Shown piece after piece: positions 43,783-52,940 of a DNA stretch of 64,000 nucleotides. The DNA lies in the NCBI GenBank assembly GCA_026169815.1, contig JAPFDT010000052.1, forward strand, positions 46,122 through 110,121, read 5' to 3'. Each line of letters opens with the position of its first letter. The stretch's first letter is position 1. The DNA comes from Pseudogracilibacillus sp. Lineage in GTDB: Bacteria; Bacillota; Bacilli; Bacillales; Amphibacillaceae. The notes under the pieces are model-generated. The model saw only the letters and a list, made by a program, of their open reading frames with translations. It was not told the DNA's origin and ran no database searches. The position numbers and the translations under genes are program-made.

Positions 43783-45420
43783 ATGTCAAAGTTCCAATAT
43801 GAAAAACTAGATACTGCATTACTACACGGAGGTCAAGAGCCTGATCCTGTCACAGGTTCACGTGCATTACCAATCTATCAAACTACTTCTTACGTATTTA
43901 AAGATTCAGATCATGCTAGAGATTTATTTGGTTTAGCTGAACCAGGAAATATTTATACAAGAATTATGAACCCTACGACAGATGCTTTTGAACAACGTGT
44001 GGCTCTATTAGAAGATGGATCTGCCGCAGTTGCTACTGCCTCTGGTATGGCAGCTATTACGTATGCGATTTTAAATGTTGCTAGTAGTGGTGATGAAATT
44101 CTTACAGATAGTAATTTATACGGTGGTACATATAATTTATTCGTTCATACACTGCCAAGATTCGGAATTAATGTAAAATTTGTTGATGGCTCGGATCCCA
44201 ACGCATTTAAAGATGCCATTACTGATAAAACTAAAGCTATTTTTGGTGAGACAATTACGAACCCTAGTTTAAACGTATTTGATATTGAAGCAATTGCTGA
44301 CATTGCCCACGCACATAATATTCCGTTAATTATTGATAATACATTTGCACCTAAGTTTGCAAAACCAATTCAATGGGGTGCAGACATCGTCGTCCACTCT
44401 GCAACAAAATGGATTGGTGGACATGGTACATCAATCGGTGGAGTTGTCGTCGATGGTGGGCGTTTCAATTGGAATAATGAGAAGTTTCCAGGATTCACTG
44501 AACCAGATGAAAGTTATGGCGGTGTTCGTTTCGCTGATTTAGGTGCAATGGCATTTGCATTACGCTTACGTGTACAATTATTACGTGACACAGGTGCATC
44601 ACTTAGTCCACACAATGCATTTTTACTCGTTCAAGGGTTAGAGACGTTACATGTAAGAATAAAGCGTCATAATGACAATGCTATTAAAGTAGCAGAATAC
44701 TTACAAAGCCATCCTGCTGTTGAGTGGGTGAATTTCCCTGGATTGGAAAATCATCCTTCACATGATTTAGCTCATAAATATTTCACTGACGGCAGCTACG
44801 GTTCAGTTATTACTTTTGGTATTAAAGGTGGACTTGAAGCAGGTAAAGCTTTAATTGATAATATCGAGTTATGGTCACATGTTGCTAACGTTGGAGATGC
44901 TAAGTCATTAATTATCCATCCAGCTTCAACAACTCATCAGCAATTAAGTCCTGAAGCTTTAGAAAGTAGTGGAGTGTCAGAAGAACTTGTTCGCCTTTCA
45001 GTAGGAATTGAATCATTGGATAACATTTTACAAACATTAGACGCAGGTATTGAAAAAGCAACAGGAATTAAAACGATTGACTCAACGACAGAAGATGCAA
45101 TTGAATGGCTATTCTCTTCACCATTTGATCGCACTGAAGGATTACGCCAAAAAACAATTGCAGTAGATGGATCTGATGCATTATTCGATAAAGTGGCTAC
45201 ACTAGCTAAGAGTGGTTATAATGTCGTTATTTTACAAGATGCTGAGGAAGCAGTTGATGCCATCGTAACAAATCAAGCAATTGATGAAACAATCTTAGCT
45301 AAGGCGAAAATTGTTTGGACAGAAGCAAGTTCCTCTGAACAAGGTAACGATGATACAGTTGTTATTAGCGGAAAAGATATTATAACAGAAGCGTTACGCA
45401 TTCGTCAGAGCGATATTTAA
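43783..45420 (+). CDS. metY: O-acetylhomoserine sulfhydrylase with 116-residue C-terminal extension
   Basis: 545 residues; the family is normally about 425-430. Residues 1-429 are a complete Cys/Met PLP enzyme with PLP Lys209 ([18 protein letters not shown]), [10 protein letters not shown] and [13 protein letters not shown]. It makes homocysteine from O-acetylhomoserine and sulfide. Residues 430-545 ([32 protein letters not shown] onwards) look like a degraded Rossmann-type, perhaps CoA_binding-like domain without an intact glycine loop; its role is unknown. AAGGAGGAATA precedes the ATG, under the SAM riboswitch. Confidence 0.94.
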   Translation: MSKFQYEKLDTALLHGGQEPDPVTGSRALPIYQTTSYVFKDSDHARDLFGLAEPGNIYTRIMNPTTDAFEQRVALLEDGSAAVATASGMAAITYAILNVASSGDEILTDSNLYGGTYNLFVHTLPRFGINVKFVDGSDPNAFKDAITDKTKAIFGETITNPSLNVFDIEAIADIAHAHNIPLIIDNTFAPKFAKPIQWGADIVVHSATKWIGGHGTSIGGVVVDGGRFNWNNEKFPGFTEPDESYGGVRFADLGAMAFALRLRVQLLRDTGASLSPHNAFLLVQGLETLHVRIKRHNDNAIKVAEYLQSHPAVEWVNFPGLENHPSHDLAHKYFTDGSYGSVITFGIKGGLEAGKALIDNIELWSHVANVGDAKSLIIHPASTTHQQLSPEALESSGVSEELVRLSVGIESLDNILQTLDAGIEKATGIKTIDSTTEDAIEWLFSSPFDRTEGLRQKTIAVDGSDALFDKVATLAKSGYNVVILQDAEEAVDAIVTNQAIDETILAKAKIVWTEASSSEQGNDDTVVISGKDIITEALRIRQSDI

Positions 45421-45437
45421 TTTTACCTTTTAATAGA

Positions 45438-45476
45438 AATAGTGTTGGTGAAAAAATTCATCAACACTATTTTTTT
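45438..45476 (+). terminator. metY terminator
   Basis: AATAGTGTTG (45438-45447) and CAACACTATT (45462-45471) pair exactly and are followed by TTTTTG. Confidence 0.9.
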
Positions 45477-45637
45477 GTTGGCTTTCATACTAAGATACGC
45501 CTAATATGTTTAACGTATATCTATTTAGGAAATATTACTATGTGGCGTAAAATGATTGTTTACAGTAAAAAGGTTATATTGACCGCACTTATGCTCTATA
45601 ATAGATATATACTAACTAAATTTAGGTGTGATTGTTT

Positions 45638-46558
45638 TTGAAAAAGAAACTTACGAGTATTGGCTTGCTTATCGCTATTTTATGTATAACTATTATTACG
45701 ATTTATTTAAATAAACAAAGTAACGAAATAGAACAGCCTATAGAACAAGAAACAGTAGCAGTAGATAGTGACGAGAAAAAGGAAGATTTTATCGAAGCAG
45801 TGGAAGAAACAGAAGAAGCAATGGCGCAGGAAGACCCTGTTCGTGAATTTTTATCAAAGAATGTCCGTAAAGCTGTGGGCCGATTTTCCCAACACGATTT
45901 ATCCATCGTATCAATTGGAGATTCCTTAACAGAAGGTATTGGTGATGACGAGGCAAACGGTGGCTATGTTGGCATATTAGAAGAGGCGATTAACGAAGAA
46001 GAAAACCTTGTTTCCATTGAAAACTTCGGACGTCGGGGAAATCGCAGTGACCAGCTTTCACAACGATTAGAAGAAGATGATGATGTTATTCAGGCAATTG
46101 GTCATGCCGATATTATTCTTATGACAATTGGTGCAAACGACATTATGAAAGTATTTAAAGATAACTTTACCGATTTACAGATCGAAACATTCACTTCAGA
46201 ACAAATTCGTTACGAACAACGACTGAACCATATTTTCGCTATGTTAAATGAGATGAATCCTGATGCGACGATTTATTTGATAGGCTTTTATAATCCTTTT
46301 CAAGCTTATTTTCCCGATATTGAAGAACTTGAATATATTATAACGAGTTGGAATCAAATTGGCTTAGATATCACTTCACAGTATGATAATGCACATTATA
46401 TTCCGATAAAGGATTTATTTGAAGATCAAGATACACCGCTTTTTGCAGAGGATAACTTTCACCCAAATCATATTGGGTACGAACTAATTGCAAATCGCAT
46501 ATTAAACTATGTTACGAATGAAGGTGAGATAAATGAACGAACCGAAACAAATGAATAA
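45638..46558 (+). CDS. ypmR: SGNH/GDSL hydrolase, lipase-esterase type (YpmR family)
   Basis: 306 residues from the TTG at 45638, nine bases after AGGTG; the TTG at 45632 is too close to that site. An N-terminal signal/anchor helix (about 5-24), an acidic linker (about 28-70), then an SGNH domain: GDSLTEGIGDD (nucleophile Ser), FGRRGNRSDQL, TIGANDIM and DNFHPNHIGYELI (catalytic Asp/His). An extracellular membrane-tethered esterase. It overlaps ypmS by 26 bp. Confidence 0.9.
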   Translation: MKKKLTSIGLLIAILCITIITIYLNKQSNEIEQPIEQETVAVDSDEKKEDFIEAVEETEEAMAQEDPVREFLSKNVRKAVGRFSQHDLSIVSIGDSLTEGIGDDEANGGYVGILEEAINEEENLVSIENFGRRGNRSDQLSQRLEEDDDVIQAIGHADIILMTIGANDIMKVFKDNFTDLQIETFTSEQIRYEQRLNHIFAMLNEMNPDATIYLIGFYNPFQAYFPDIEELEYIITSWNQIGLDITSQYDNAHYIPIKDLFEDQDTPLFAEDNFHPNHIGYELIANRILNYVTNEGEINERTETNE

Positions 46559-47189
46559 TAAAAAAAATTGGAAAAAACGTTTTACTTATTTACTAACATT
46601 TAATATTATCGTTGTATTTATTCTAGCAGTTTATTTATATTCACCAATTCCTGAAAAAGAATTAAATATCGCTAGTAAACAGTACGAGGAAGAGAAAAGT
46701 TCGCAATTTGTTGTCCGTACAACGAAACAAAATTTAAATAATTTAATTAATGCATATATCGATAAATTACTTGCAAACACAGATCATGTCTATTCCGTTC
46801 ATTTAGATGAGGATGTGCAATTGTTTGGTGAACTACCTATATTTTCAACAACTGTCCCTCTTCTTGCTCATTTCGAACCGATTGTACAAGATAATGGCGA
46901 TCTCGTTTTAAAACAAAAATCGATTTCAGTTGGTCAATTACAGTTACCTAAGAAAAAAATTATGCAATATATCGATCAATATTTACCTACACCAGAATGG
47001 GTTATTATCAACCCGCGTGATGCAGAAGTGTATGTCGAGTTAACTGAAATGGATATAAAAAGTAACTTTAAAGTAGCCGTTGAACAATTTGATGTCGAAG
47101 CAAACAATATAGCTTTTAAAATCGAAGTACCCTACAAAACTCTTGGCATTGATGTGTTAGAAGAACAATCTGAGCAATCGAAAGAATAG
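46533..47189 (+). CDS. ypmS: DUF2140 membrane-anchored protein (YpmS family)
   Basis: 218 residues: one N-terminal membrane helix (about 15-38) and an extracellular domain with repeated beta-strand character (SVGQLQLPKKKIMQYIDQYL, PEWVIINPRDAEVYVELTEM). It matches the YpmS/DUF2140 family, function unknown, found next to YpmR. AAGGTGA precedes the ATG inside the end of ypmR, so translation is coupled. Confidence 0.88.
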   Translation: MNEPKQMNNKKNWKKRFTYLLTFNIIVVFILAVYLYSPIPEKELNIASKQYEEEKSSQFVVRTTKQNLNNLINAYIDKLLANTDHVYSVHLDEDVQLFGELPIFSTTVPLLAHFEPIVQDNGDLVLKQKSISVGQLQLPKKKIMQYIDQYLPTPEWVIINPRDAEVYVELTEMDIKSNFKVAVEQFDVEANNIAFKIEVPYKTLGIDVLEEQSEQSKE

Positions 47190-47204
47190 ACGCAATGATT
47201 AATC

Positions 47205-47309
47205 AGCCGACCGCTTTCTGCCGGCATGGCCTCAACCCTGGAACGAACACTAACGTGTTCCGTTCAAGGATTTTCGCACTCACGCTTTTCTTGCAAGAGT
47301 CAGTCGGCT
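47205..47309. repeat. Intergenic inverted-repeat element (copy D)
   Basis: Terminal arms AGCCGAC (47205-47211) and GTCGGCT (47303-47309) enclose an internal GGAAC...GTTCC hairpin. It fills most of the gap between ypmS and the convergent WYL gene. It is GC-richer than the surroundings. It may act as a terminator for both genes. Relation to copies A-C is not clear from sequence. Confidence 0.45.
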
Positions 47310-47437
47310 TCCATTCAAGTAAACTTATCTTTATTAGCTAAACACGTGTATTTAAATACATTTATTACTGGTCGTTCGTGTTTGTAATTAGACTTTCTTG
47401 TTATGAAAGTGATTCATCTATTTAAACTTTTTTCAGT

Positions 47438-48445
47438 CTACTCTTTTTCAGTTTCAACTTGTGGAGCATAATTGGTTACCATGTTCGTAATTTCTTCTTT
47501 TATTTCAGCTACTAGACTCTCTGGCGATAATACTTCTGCTGCTGCACCCCATTGTAAAATCCATCCTCGAAGTCCTGCTGACTGCTTTGCTTTCGTTGTT
47601 AAAATAAAATGATCATCTCCATCTGGCTTTACGTCAACCTGTAATCCAAAACGATCAAACATCGGATTTAATAATCCATTTTCTAAACGAATTTTTAAAC
47701 GAATATCTTCTCCACTAAACATTTGAAAACTTTTATCAATATATGGTTGCAGTTGAAATGATTCCTCTATCACGAAAGGCATATCGGTTATATTTGTTTC
47801 CCGCATTCTATCTAAACGATAATGTCTAATTTCATTATTACCTCGATATTTTCCAATTAAATAATATAAATCATTTTGCCAAATCAGCGCATATGGCTCA
47901 ACATAATACCATCTTCCTTCATAACGTAAATTAAATTGTTTATCTACATCATAATCTCCATACTTGTATTGCAATACTTTCCTTTCCGAGATTGCTCGGT
48001 GGATGCGGTCAATATCTAGTTTTACTAATTCATGATCTTTATTAACTGTTTTACTAAACATAACAGGACTAGGTAATGTTTTTTGAATATGTGTACTCGT
48101 TAATTTCTTCAACTTTTCAATTAATATTCTCTTTTCATTAGGTGTAATAGACCGAGCAGATAAAACCGCATCAACTAGTAAGCGAATTTGATATGTTTCA
48201 AATAATTTATTTTGATGGCTATAATACAGTTTTCCATGTGCACGGCGATTTTCAACGATATCAAAATCCATACTTTGCAATGCTTCAATATCTTTCCTCA
48301 AAGTCCGTATATCAAGTTTTTCCAACTCTAAGAGATGCATTAGCTTCTCTTGCATGTCGTAAATCGTTACTTCATTTTCCTCGTCCGTTTCAGCGAATAA
48401 CAATTCTCTTAATTTAAGTAAGCGATAATGATTCGTTTGTTTCAT
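47438..48445 (-). CDS. DeoR/HTH plus WYL-domain transcription regulator
   Basis: 335 residues: N-terminal winged helix (about 5-65; LLKLRELLFAETDEENEVTIYD), a middle helical part, a WYL domain (about 140-215; WYVEPYALIWQNDLYYLIGKYRG, RHYRLDRM) and a C-terminal WCX-like part. Similar to the YafY/YobV group. WYL domains bind ligands or nucleic acids; targets are not shown by context, since the neighbours are ypmRS and an ABC-F gene. GGGGGATATC precedes the ATG. Confidence 0.88.
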   Translation of the reverse strand: MKQTNHYRLLKLRELLFAETDEENEVTIYDMQEKLMHLLELEKLDIRTLRKDIEALQSMDFDIVENRRAHGKLYYSHQNKLFETYQIRLLVDAVLSARSITPNEKRILIEKLKKLTSTHIQKTLPSPVMFSKTVNKDHELVKLDIDRIHRAISERKVLQYKYGDYDVDKQFNLRYEGRWYYVEPYALIWQNDLYYLIGKYRGNNEIRHYRLDRMRETNITDMPFVIEESFQLQPYIDKSFQMFSGEDIRLKIRLENGLLNPMFDRFGLQVDVKPDGDDHFILTTKAKQSAGLRGWILQWGAAAEVLSPESLVAEIKEEITNMVTNYAPQVETEKE

Positions 48446-48578
48446 CGATATCCCCCATATGCTATGTATTAACTTGAGTAAATTATAACACTAATAATTC
48501 TCTATTTATATAGATTGACGAATAAGCCGGAATCACTTAAGCTTACTTGAGATGATATTTTAACGGAGGAATCAATTC

Positions 48579-50198
48579 ATGATTAATGTAATAGATGTAA
48601 GCCTGTCATTTGGCGACAAGAAACTATTTGAAGATGTAAATTTACAATTTAACAATGGAAATTGTTACGGAGTAATCGGTGCAAACGGTGCAGGAAAATC
48701 AACTTTCTTAAAAATCTTATCAGGAGAAGTAGAACCACAAAAAGGTGACGTCTCTATGCCAGCAGATAAGCGAATGGCTGTGTTAAAACAAGATCACTTC
48801 GCGTATGATGACCATCAAGTATTAGAGACTGTTCTAATGGGACATGAACGTTTATATGAAGTAATGAAAGAAAAAGATGAGATTTATTTAAAAACAGATT
48901 TTACAGAAGAAGATGGGATACGTGCCGCGGAATTAGAAGGTGAATTTGCTGAATTAAACGGTTGGGAAGCAGAATCTGATGCAGCTATTTTATTAACAGG
49001 ACTTGGTGTTAGTGAATCTGTACACGATAAAAACATGGCAGATTTAAAAGATGAAGAAAAAGTAAAAGTTTTACTAGCGCAAGCTTTATTTGGTAACCCT
49101 GACGTCCTTTTATTAGATGAGCCTACAAACGGATTAGATATTCAAGCTATTCATTGGTTAGAAGACTTTTTATTACACTTTGATAATACTGTCATTGTTG
49201 TTTCTCACGACAGACACTTTTTAAACAAAGTATGTACACACATTGCCGATGTTGACTTTGGGAAAATTGAAATTTACATTGGAAACTATGATTTCTGGTA
49301 TGAATCAAGTCAATTAGCTGCTCAAATGGCTAAAGATGAGAATAAAAAGAAGGAAGATAAAATTAAAGATCTCCAAGCGTTTGTCGCACGATTCAGTGCT
49401 AATGCTTCGAAATCAAAACAAGCAACATCACGTCGTAAATTATTAGAAAGCATTACATTAGATGACATTAAACCTTCATCCCGTCGTTATCCGTATGTAG
49501 CATTTAGCCCAGAACGCGAGATAGGTAACGACTTATTACGTGTCGATGGATTAACAAAAACGATTAACGGTCAGAAGGTGTTAGATAATGTAAGCTTTAC
49601 GATTGATAAAGATGACAAAGTTGCTTTTGTCGGAAAAGATGACTTAGCTAAAACAACACTTTTTGAAATTTTAATGGGTGAGACGGAAGCTGATAGTGGA
49701 GAATTCCATTGGGGTGTAACAACATCACAATCTTATTTCCCGAAAGATAACTCAGCATTTTTCGAAAACAATAACTTACCTTTAGTCGATTGGTTAAGAC
49801 AGTATTCACCGGAGGATGAAACAGAAACTTTCTTACGTAGTTTCTTAGGTAGAATGTTATTTTCAGGTGAAGAAGCATTGAAACAAGCAAATGTTTTATC
49901 AGGTGGAGAGAAGGTACGTTGTATGTTATCGAAAATGATGTTATCACAAGCGAACGTACTATTATTCGATGAGCCTACGAGCCACTTAGACTTAGAATCG
50001 ATCACATCGTTAAACAATGGGTTAATTAATTTTAAAGGATCAATCTTATTTACATCAAGTGACCACCAATTTGTAAATAGTATCGCAAATCGTTTAATTG
50101 AAATTACACCAAAAGGTATTGTTGACAAAGCAATGAGCTATGATGAATACGTCCGTGACGATGCCCTACAAGCTGACATTGCGAAGATGTATCAATAA
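48579..50198 (+). CDS. ykpA: ABC-F family ATPase (YkpA/YbiT type)
   Basis: 539 residues, two ABC domains without membrane parts. N-terminal: Walker A GANGAGKST, Walker B LLLDEPTNGLD and VVSHDRHFLNKV. Linker rich in Lys (about 240-300). C-terminal: degenerate Walker A GKDDLAKTT, signature LSGGEKVRC and LLFDEPTSHLDLE. The second Walker A lacks the usual G-x-x-G-x-G-K form, which may limit ATP binding at one site. ABC-F proteins act on ribosomes. ACGGAGGAATC precedes the ATG. Confidence 0.93.
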   Translation: MINVIDVSLSFGDKKLFEDVNLQFNNGNCYGVIGANGAGKSTFLKILSGEVEPQKGDVSMPADKRMAVLKQDHFAYDDHQVLETVLMGHERLYEVMKEKDEIYLKTDFTEEDGIRAAELEGEFAELNGWEAESDAAILLTGLGVSESVHDKNMADLKDEEKVKVLLAQALFGNPDVLLLDEPTNGLDIQAIHWLEDFLLHFDNTVIVVSHDRHFLNKVCTHIADVDFGKIEIYIGNYDFWYESSQLAAQMAKDENKKKEDKIKDLQAFVARFSANASKSKQATSRRKLLESITLDDIKPSSRRYPYVAFSPEREIGNDLLRVDGLTKTINGQKVLDNVSFTIDKDDKVAFVGKDDLAKTTLFEILMGETEADSGEFHWGVTTSQSYFPKDNSAFFENNNLPLVDWLRQYSPEDETETFLRSFLGRMLFSGEEALKQANVLSGGEKVRCMLSKMMLSQANVLLFDEPTSHLDLESITSLNNGLINFKGSILFTSSDHQFVNSIANRLIEITPKGIVDKAMSYDEYVRDDALQADIAKMYQ

Positions 50199-50213
50199 TA
50201 ATATAAGCATGAC

Positions 50214-50254
50214 AAACAACCTCGAACATTAATTATAATGATTCGGGGTTGTTT
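50214..50254 (+). terminator. ABC-F gene terminator
   Basis: AAACAACCtCGAA (50214-50226) and TTCGgGGTTGTTT (50242-50254) pair over 13 positions with one wobble, followed by ATTTAT. Confidence 0.8.
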
Positions 50255-50577
50255 ATTTATGTTTAAAAACAGCGTAATAATTTCACAACAGACAGAAACA
50301 GCGACGTAACCTTCTATCCTTGATAATTAAGTTTAGCTTTAGGTATTTTGTCGCTCCGGATTGTTGCTTTCCGTGGGAATGGCTTCAATCTCCTCGACAA
50401 ACTGCCAATATTGAAAGTGGAGATATCCAATAAATTTCCTTTTACTTTTTAAATAATTATAAGAGTTAGTTATCATATTCTGAAAAATATTTACAGTATA
50501 AATATATTGGTAATTTACATGCTTAACAAAATAAAATGAATCCTATAACAATATTCGGTGCTTAAAAATATAGCGAA

Positions 50578-50744
50578 GGAAAAGCACGGAGACTCCTGTG
50601 GGAAAGCGAAGACGATTAGACCCCGGAGAAAGTGATTTTCTTTCGAGGCAAACTAAGAACGCGACGTCCTGTCGCAACGTTTGCATTTGCACGTCCTGTG
50701 CTTCGAGGCTAATCGCGAGCCCACGGAAAGCGGAGTGCTTTTCC
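50578..50744. repeat. Intergenic hairpin-type repeat (copy C, most complete)
   Basis: 167 bp with exact 10-bp terminal inverted repeats GGAAAAGCAC (50578-50587) and GTGCTTTTCC (50735-50744). Inside lie GAGACTCCTGTGGGAAAGCG and AGACCCCGGAG on the left and GCCCACGGAAAGCGGAG on the right, the two parts pairing (CCTGTGGG with CCCACGG). It would fold into one long hairpin. The core is shared with copy B and weakly with copy A. Confidence 0.78.
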
Positions 50745-50852
50745 GAAGCGAGAGTTTCGCAGTATCTTTTTAACTGAAGGTGAGTTACAACGTTTACTGC
50801 GTCACACATATATTCCCTATAAAAATCCAGAAAAAAACTTGCTTTCAAAATA

Positions 50853-50894
50853 ATATGCATGTTAACAACTTTTATTAGTTGCTAACATGCATAT
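50853..50894 (-). terminator. opp operon terminator
   Basis: ATATGCATGTTAaCAAC and GTTGcTAACATGCATAT (50853-50869, 50878-50894) form a 17-bp stem with one mismatch; on the minus strand TTATTTTG follows. It lies just past the oppF stop. Confidence 0.88.
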
Positions 50895-50900
50895 ATCTCA

Positions 50901-51902
50901 TTACTTATCCTCAAAAGCATCCTTATAACGATCATCGTGCATATGACATGCAACCCAGTGACCCGGTTTTTTCTCTTGAAACTCTGGCTTTACTTCTCCA
51001 CAAATATCTGTCGCAAATGGACAGCGTGTTCTAAACACACATCCACTTGGAGGATCAATCGGACTTGGTAACTCCCCTTTTACTTCAATTCTTTTCCGCG
51101 TTCTTTCTAATGCTGGATCCGGAACAGGCACAGCACTTAATAACACTTGTGTATAAGGATGAAGTGGATCTTCATATAAATCTTTACTTGTCGCAATTTC
51201 AGCCATATTACCTAAATACATTACGCCTACACGATCACTAATATGACGTACCATCGATAAATCATGAGCGATAAATAAATATGTTAAACCACGCTCATCT
51301 TGTAGTTCTTGAAGTAAATTAATTACTTGAGCTTGAATGGACACGTCTAAAGCAGAAATTGGCTCATCAGCAACGATAAACTCAGGATCTACTGCTAAAG
51401 CACGGGCAATTCCAATTCGTTGTCTTTGCCCTCCACTAAACTCATGTGGATAACGATTACCATGCTCTTTATTTAGTCCAACAATTTCTAAAAGCTCATT
51501 CACACGTTGAATCCGTTCTTGATTTGATTTCACTAAGCCGTGAATATCCAAACCTTCTGCAATAATATCTAAAACAGTCATTCTAGGGTTTAACGACGCA
51601 TAAGGATCTTGGAAAATCATTTGAATATTTTGGTTTAATTGTTTCAGTTCTTTCTTAGAACGCTTTCCGTGAATATTTTCTCCTTTAAACACAACATCAC
51701 CATCAGAAGCTCCATACAACCCTAAAATAGTTCGTCCAGCTGTTGACTTCCCACAACCTGACTCACCAACAAGTCCAAACGTTTCACCTTTATGAATATC
51801 AAAAGTAATACCATCTACTGCTTTAACCACTTGCTTTCGACTGAGTGGAAAATACTTTTTTAAATTACGAATCTCAACTAATTTTTCATTCGTTTTACTC
51901 AT
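50901..51902 (-). CDS. oppF: Oligopeptide ABC transporter ATPase OppF
   Basis: 333 residues. Walker A GESGCGKST, signature FSGGQRQRIGIARAL, Walker B FIVADEPISALD, and a C-terminal Opp/Dpp domain with a Cys-rich motif (GCVFRTRCPFATDIC). It powers peptide import with OppD. Its start overlaps oppD by 8 bp. Last gene of the opp operon. Confidence 0.96.
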   Translation of the reverse strand: MSKTNEKLVEIRNLKKYFPLSRKQVVKAVDGITFDIHKGETFGLVGESGCGKSTAGRTILGLYGASDGDVVFKGENIHGKRSKKELKQLNQNIQMIFQDPYASLNPRMTVLDIIAEGLDIHGLVKSNQERIQRVNELLEIVGLNKEHGNRYPHEFSGGQRQRIGIARALAVDPEFIVADEPISALDVSIQAQVINLLQELQDERGLTYLFIAHDLSMVRHISDRVGVMYLGNMAEIATSKDLYEDPLHPYTQVLLSAVPVPDPALERTRKRIEVKGELPSPIDPPSGCVFRTRCPFATDICGEVKPEFQEKKPGHWVACHMHDDRYKDAFEDK

Positions 51903-52923
51903 GTTCTTTTACCCCCCCTACAAATATATTTTCAGGAGGATTTACTTTAGGTGCCCGTTCATCTAATAACCAACACGCTGTTTTCTGTGTGTCAGATGAA
52001 TGTTGATACTCTGGCATATATGTATCACACACTTTCATCGCATAAGGACAACGTGCAGCAAATGGACACCCTTTTGGTGGATCCTTTAGATCCGGAGGCG
52101 TTCCTGGGATGGATTGTAATTCCTTTTTCGTATCATTTAATTTTGGCATTGAACCTAATAGTCCCCATGTATAAGGATGTTTAGGTGCATAAAATATTTC
52201 ATCTACTGTTCCTGTTTCAACTATTTTTCCACCATACATTACTGCAACACGATCTGCAGCATTAGCTACAACACCTAAATCGTGTGTAATAAGTATAATC
52301 GCTGTTTTCATATCTTGTTGCAAATCTCTTAACAATTCTAAAATTTGTGCTTGAATCGTAACGTCTAAAGCTGTCGTAGGTTCATCAGCTATTAGAATTT
52401 TCGGATTACACGAGAGTGCAATGGCAATCATTGCTCTTTGTCTCATTCCACCTGAAAACTCATGTGGATATTGATGAATTCGACTCTCAGGGTTAGGGAT
52501 ACCAACTAAACGCAACAATTCGATACCACGTTCTAGTGCATCTTTTTTCGACATGCCTTGGTGTTTAATTAACCCTTCCGTAATTTGTCTTCCTATTTTC
52601 ATCGTTGGGTTTAAAGAAGTCATTGGGTCTTGGAAAATCATTCCCATTTCTTGCCCACGAACCTTTTCCATTTGCGCTTCACTCATTGTGACAATATCTT
52701 CATCATTCATTAAGATAGAACCACTTTTAAACTTAGCAGGTGGCATGGATAAAAGACGCATGATCGATTGAACAGTTACACTTTTCCCTGATCCTGATTC
52801 ACCAACAATAGCTAATGTTTCTCCTTCATGTAATTCAAAATTCACATCACGAACAGCTTGCACCTCTCCACCGTATGTTTGGAAAGATACGGACAAATTA
52901 TTTACTTCTAATACTTTTTTCAT
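51895..52923 (-). CDS. oppD: Oligopeptide ABC transporter ATPase OppD
   Basis: 342 residues. Walker A GESGSGKSV, signature FSGGMRQRAMIAIAL, Walker B ILIADEPTTALD, and the C-terminal Opp/Dpp domain with GCPFAARCPYAMKVC, which can hold an iron-sulfur cluster in some relatives. Pairs with OppF. It is 17 bp after oppC. Confidence 0.96.
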   Translation of the reverse strand: MKKVLEVNNLSVSFQTYGGEVQAVRDVNFELHEGETLAIVGESGSGKSVTVQSIMRLLSMPPAKFKSGSILMNDEDIVTMSEAQMEKVRGQEMGMIFQDPMTSLNPTMKIGRQITEGLIKHQGMSKKDALERGIELLRLVGIPNPESRIHQYPHEFSGGMRQRAMIAIALSCNPKILIADEPTTALDVTIQAQILELLRDLQQDMKTAIILITHDLGVVANAADRVAVMYGGKIVETGTVDEIFYAPKHPYTWGLLGSMPKLNDTKKELQSIPGTPPDLKDPPKGCPFAARCPYAMKVCDTYMPEYQHSSDTQKTACWLLDERAPKVNPPENIFVGGVKEHE

Positions 52924-52940
52924 TGCTAATTCCCTCCCAA

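Larger units (their letters stand above)
50199..50900. other. Long intergenic region between ABC-F and oppF
   Basis: About 700 bp with no credible gene. It holds the ABC-F terminator (50214-50254), a short GC-richer segment with TTTCCGTGGGAATGGC near 50335-50410 that resembles the repeat cores, the full repeat copy C (50578-50744), and the oppF terminator (50853-50894). The 105-codon frame on the minus strand across the repeat is not a gene. Confidence 0.55.

Noticed and set aside
49648..50128. Minus-strand frames inside the ABC-F gene
   Set aside because: Antisense shadows of a clearly coding gene.
50543..50860. 105-codon minus-strand frame across the repeat copy C
   Set aside because: It translates the hairpin repeat, has no ribosome site and shows a Cys/Arg-rich, non-coding-like composition.
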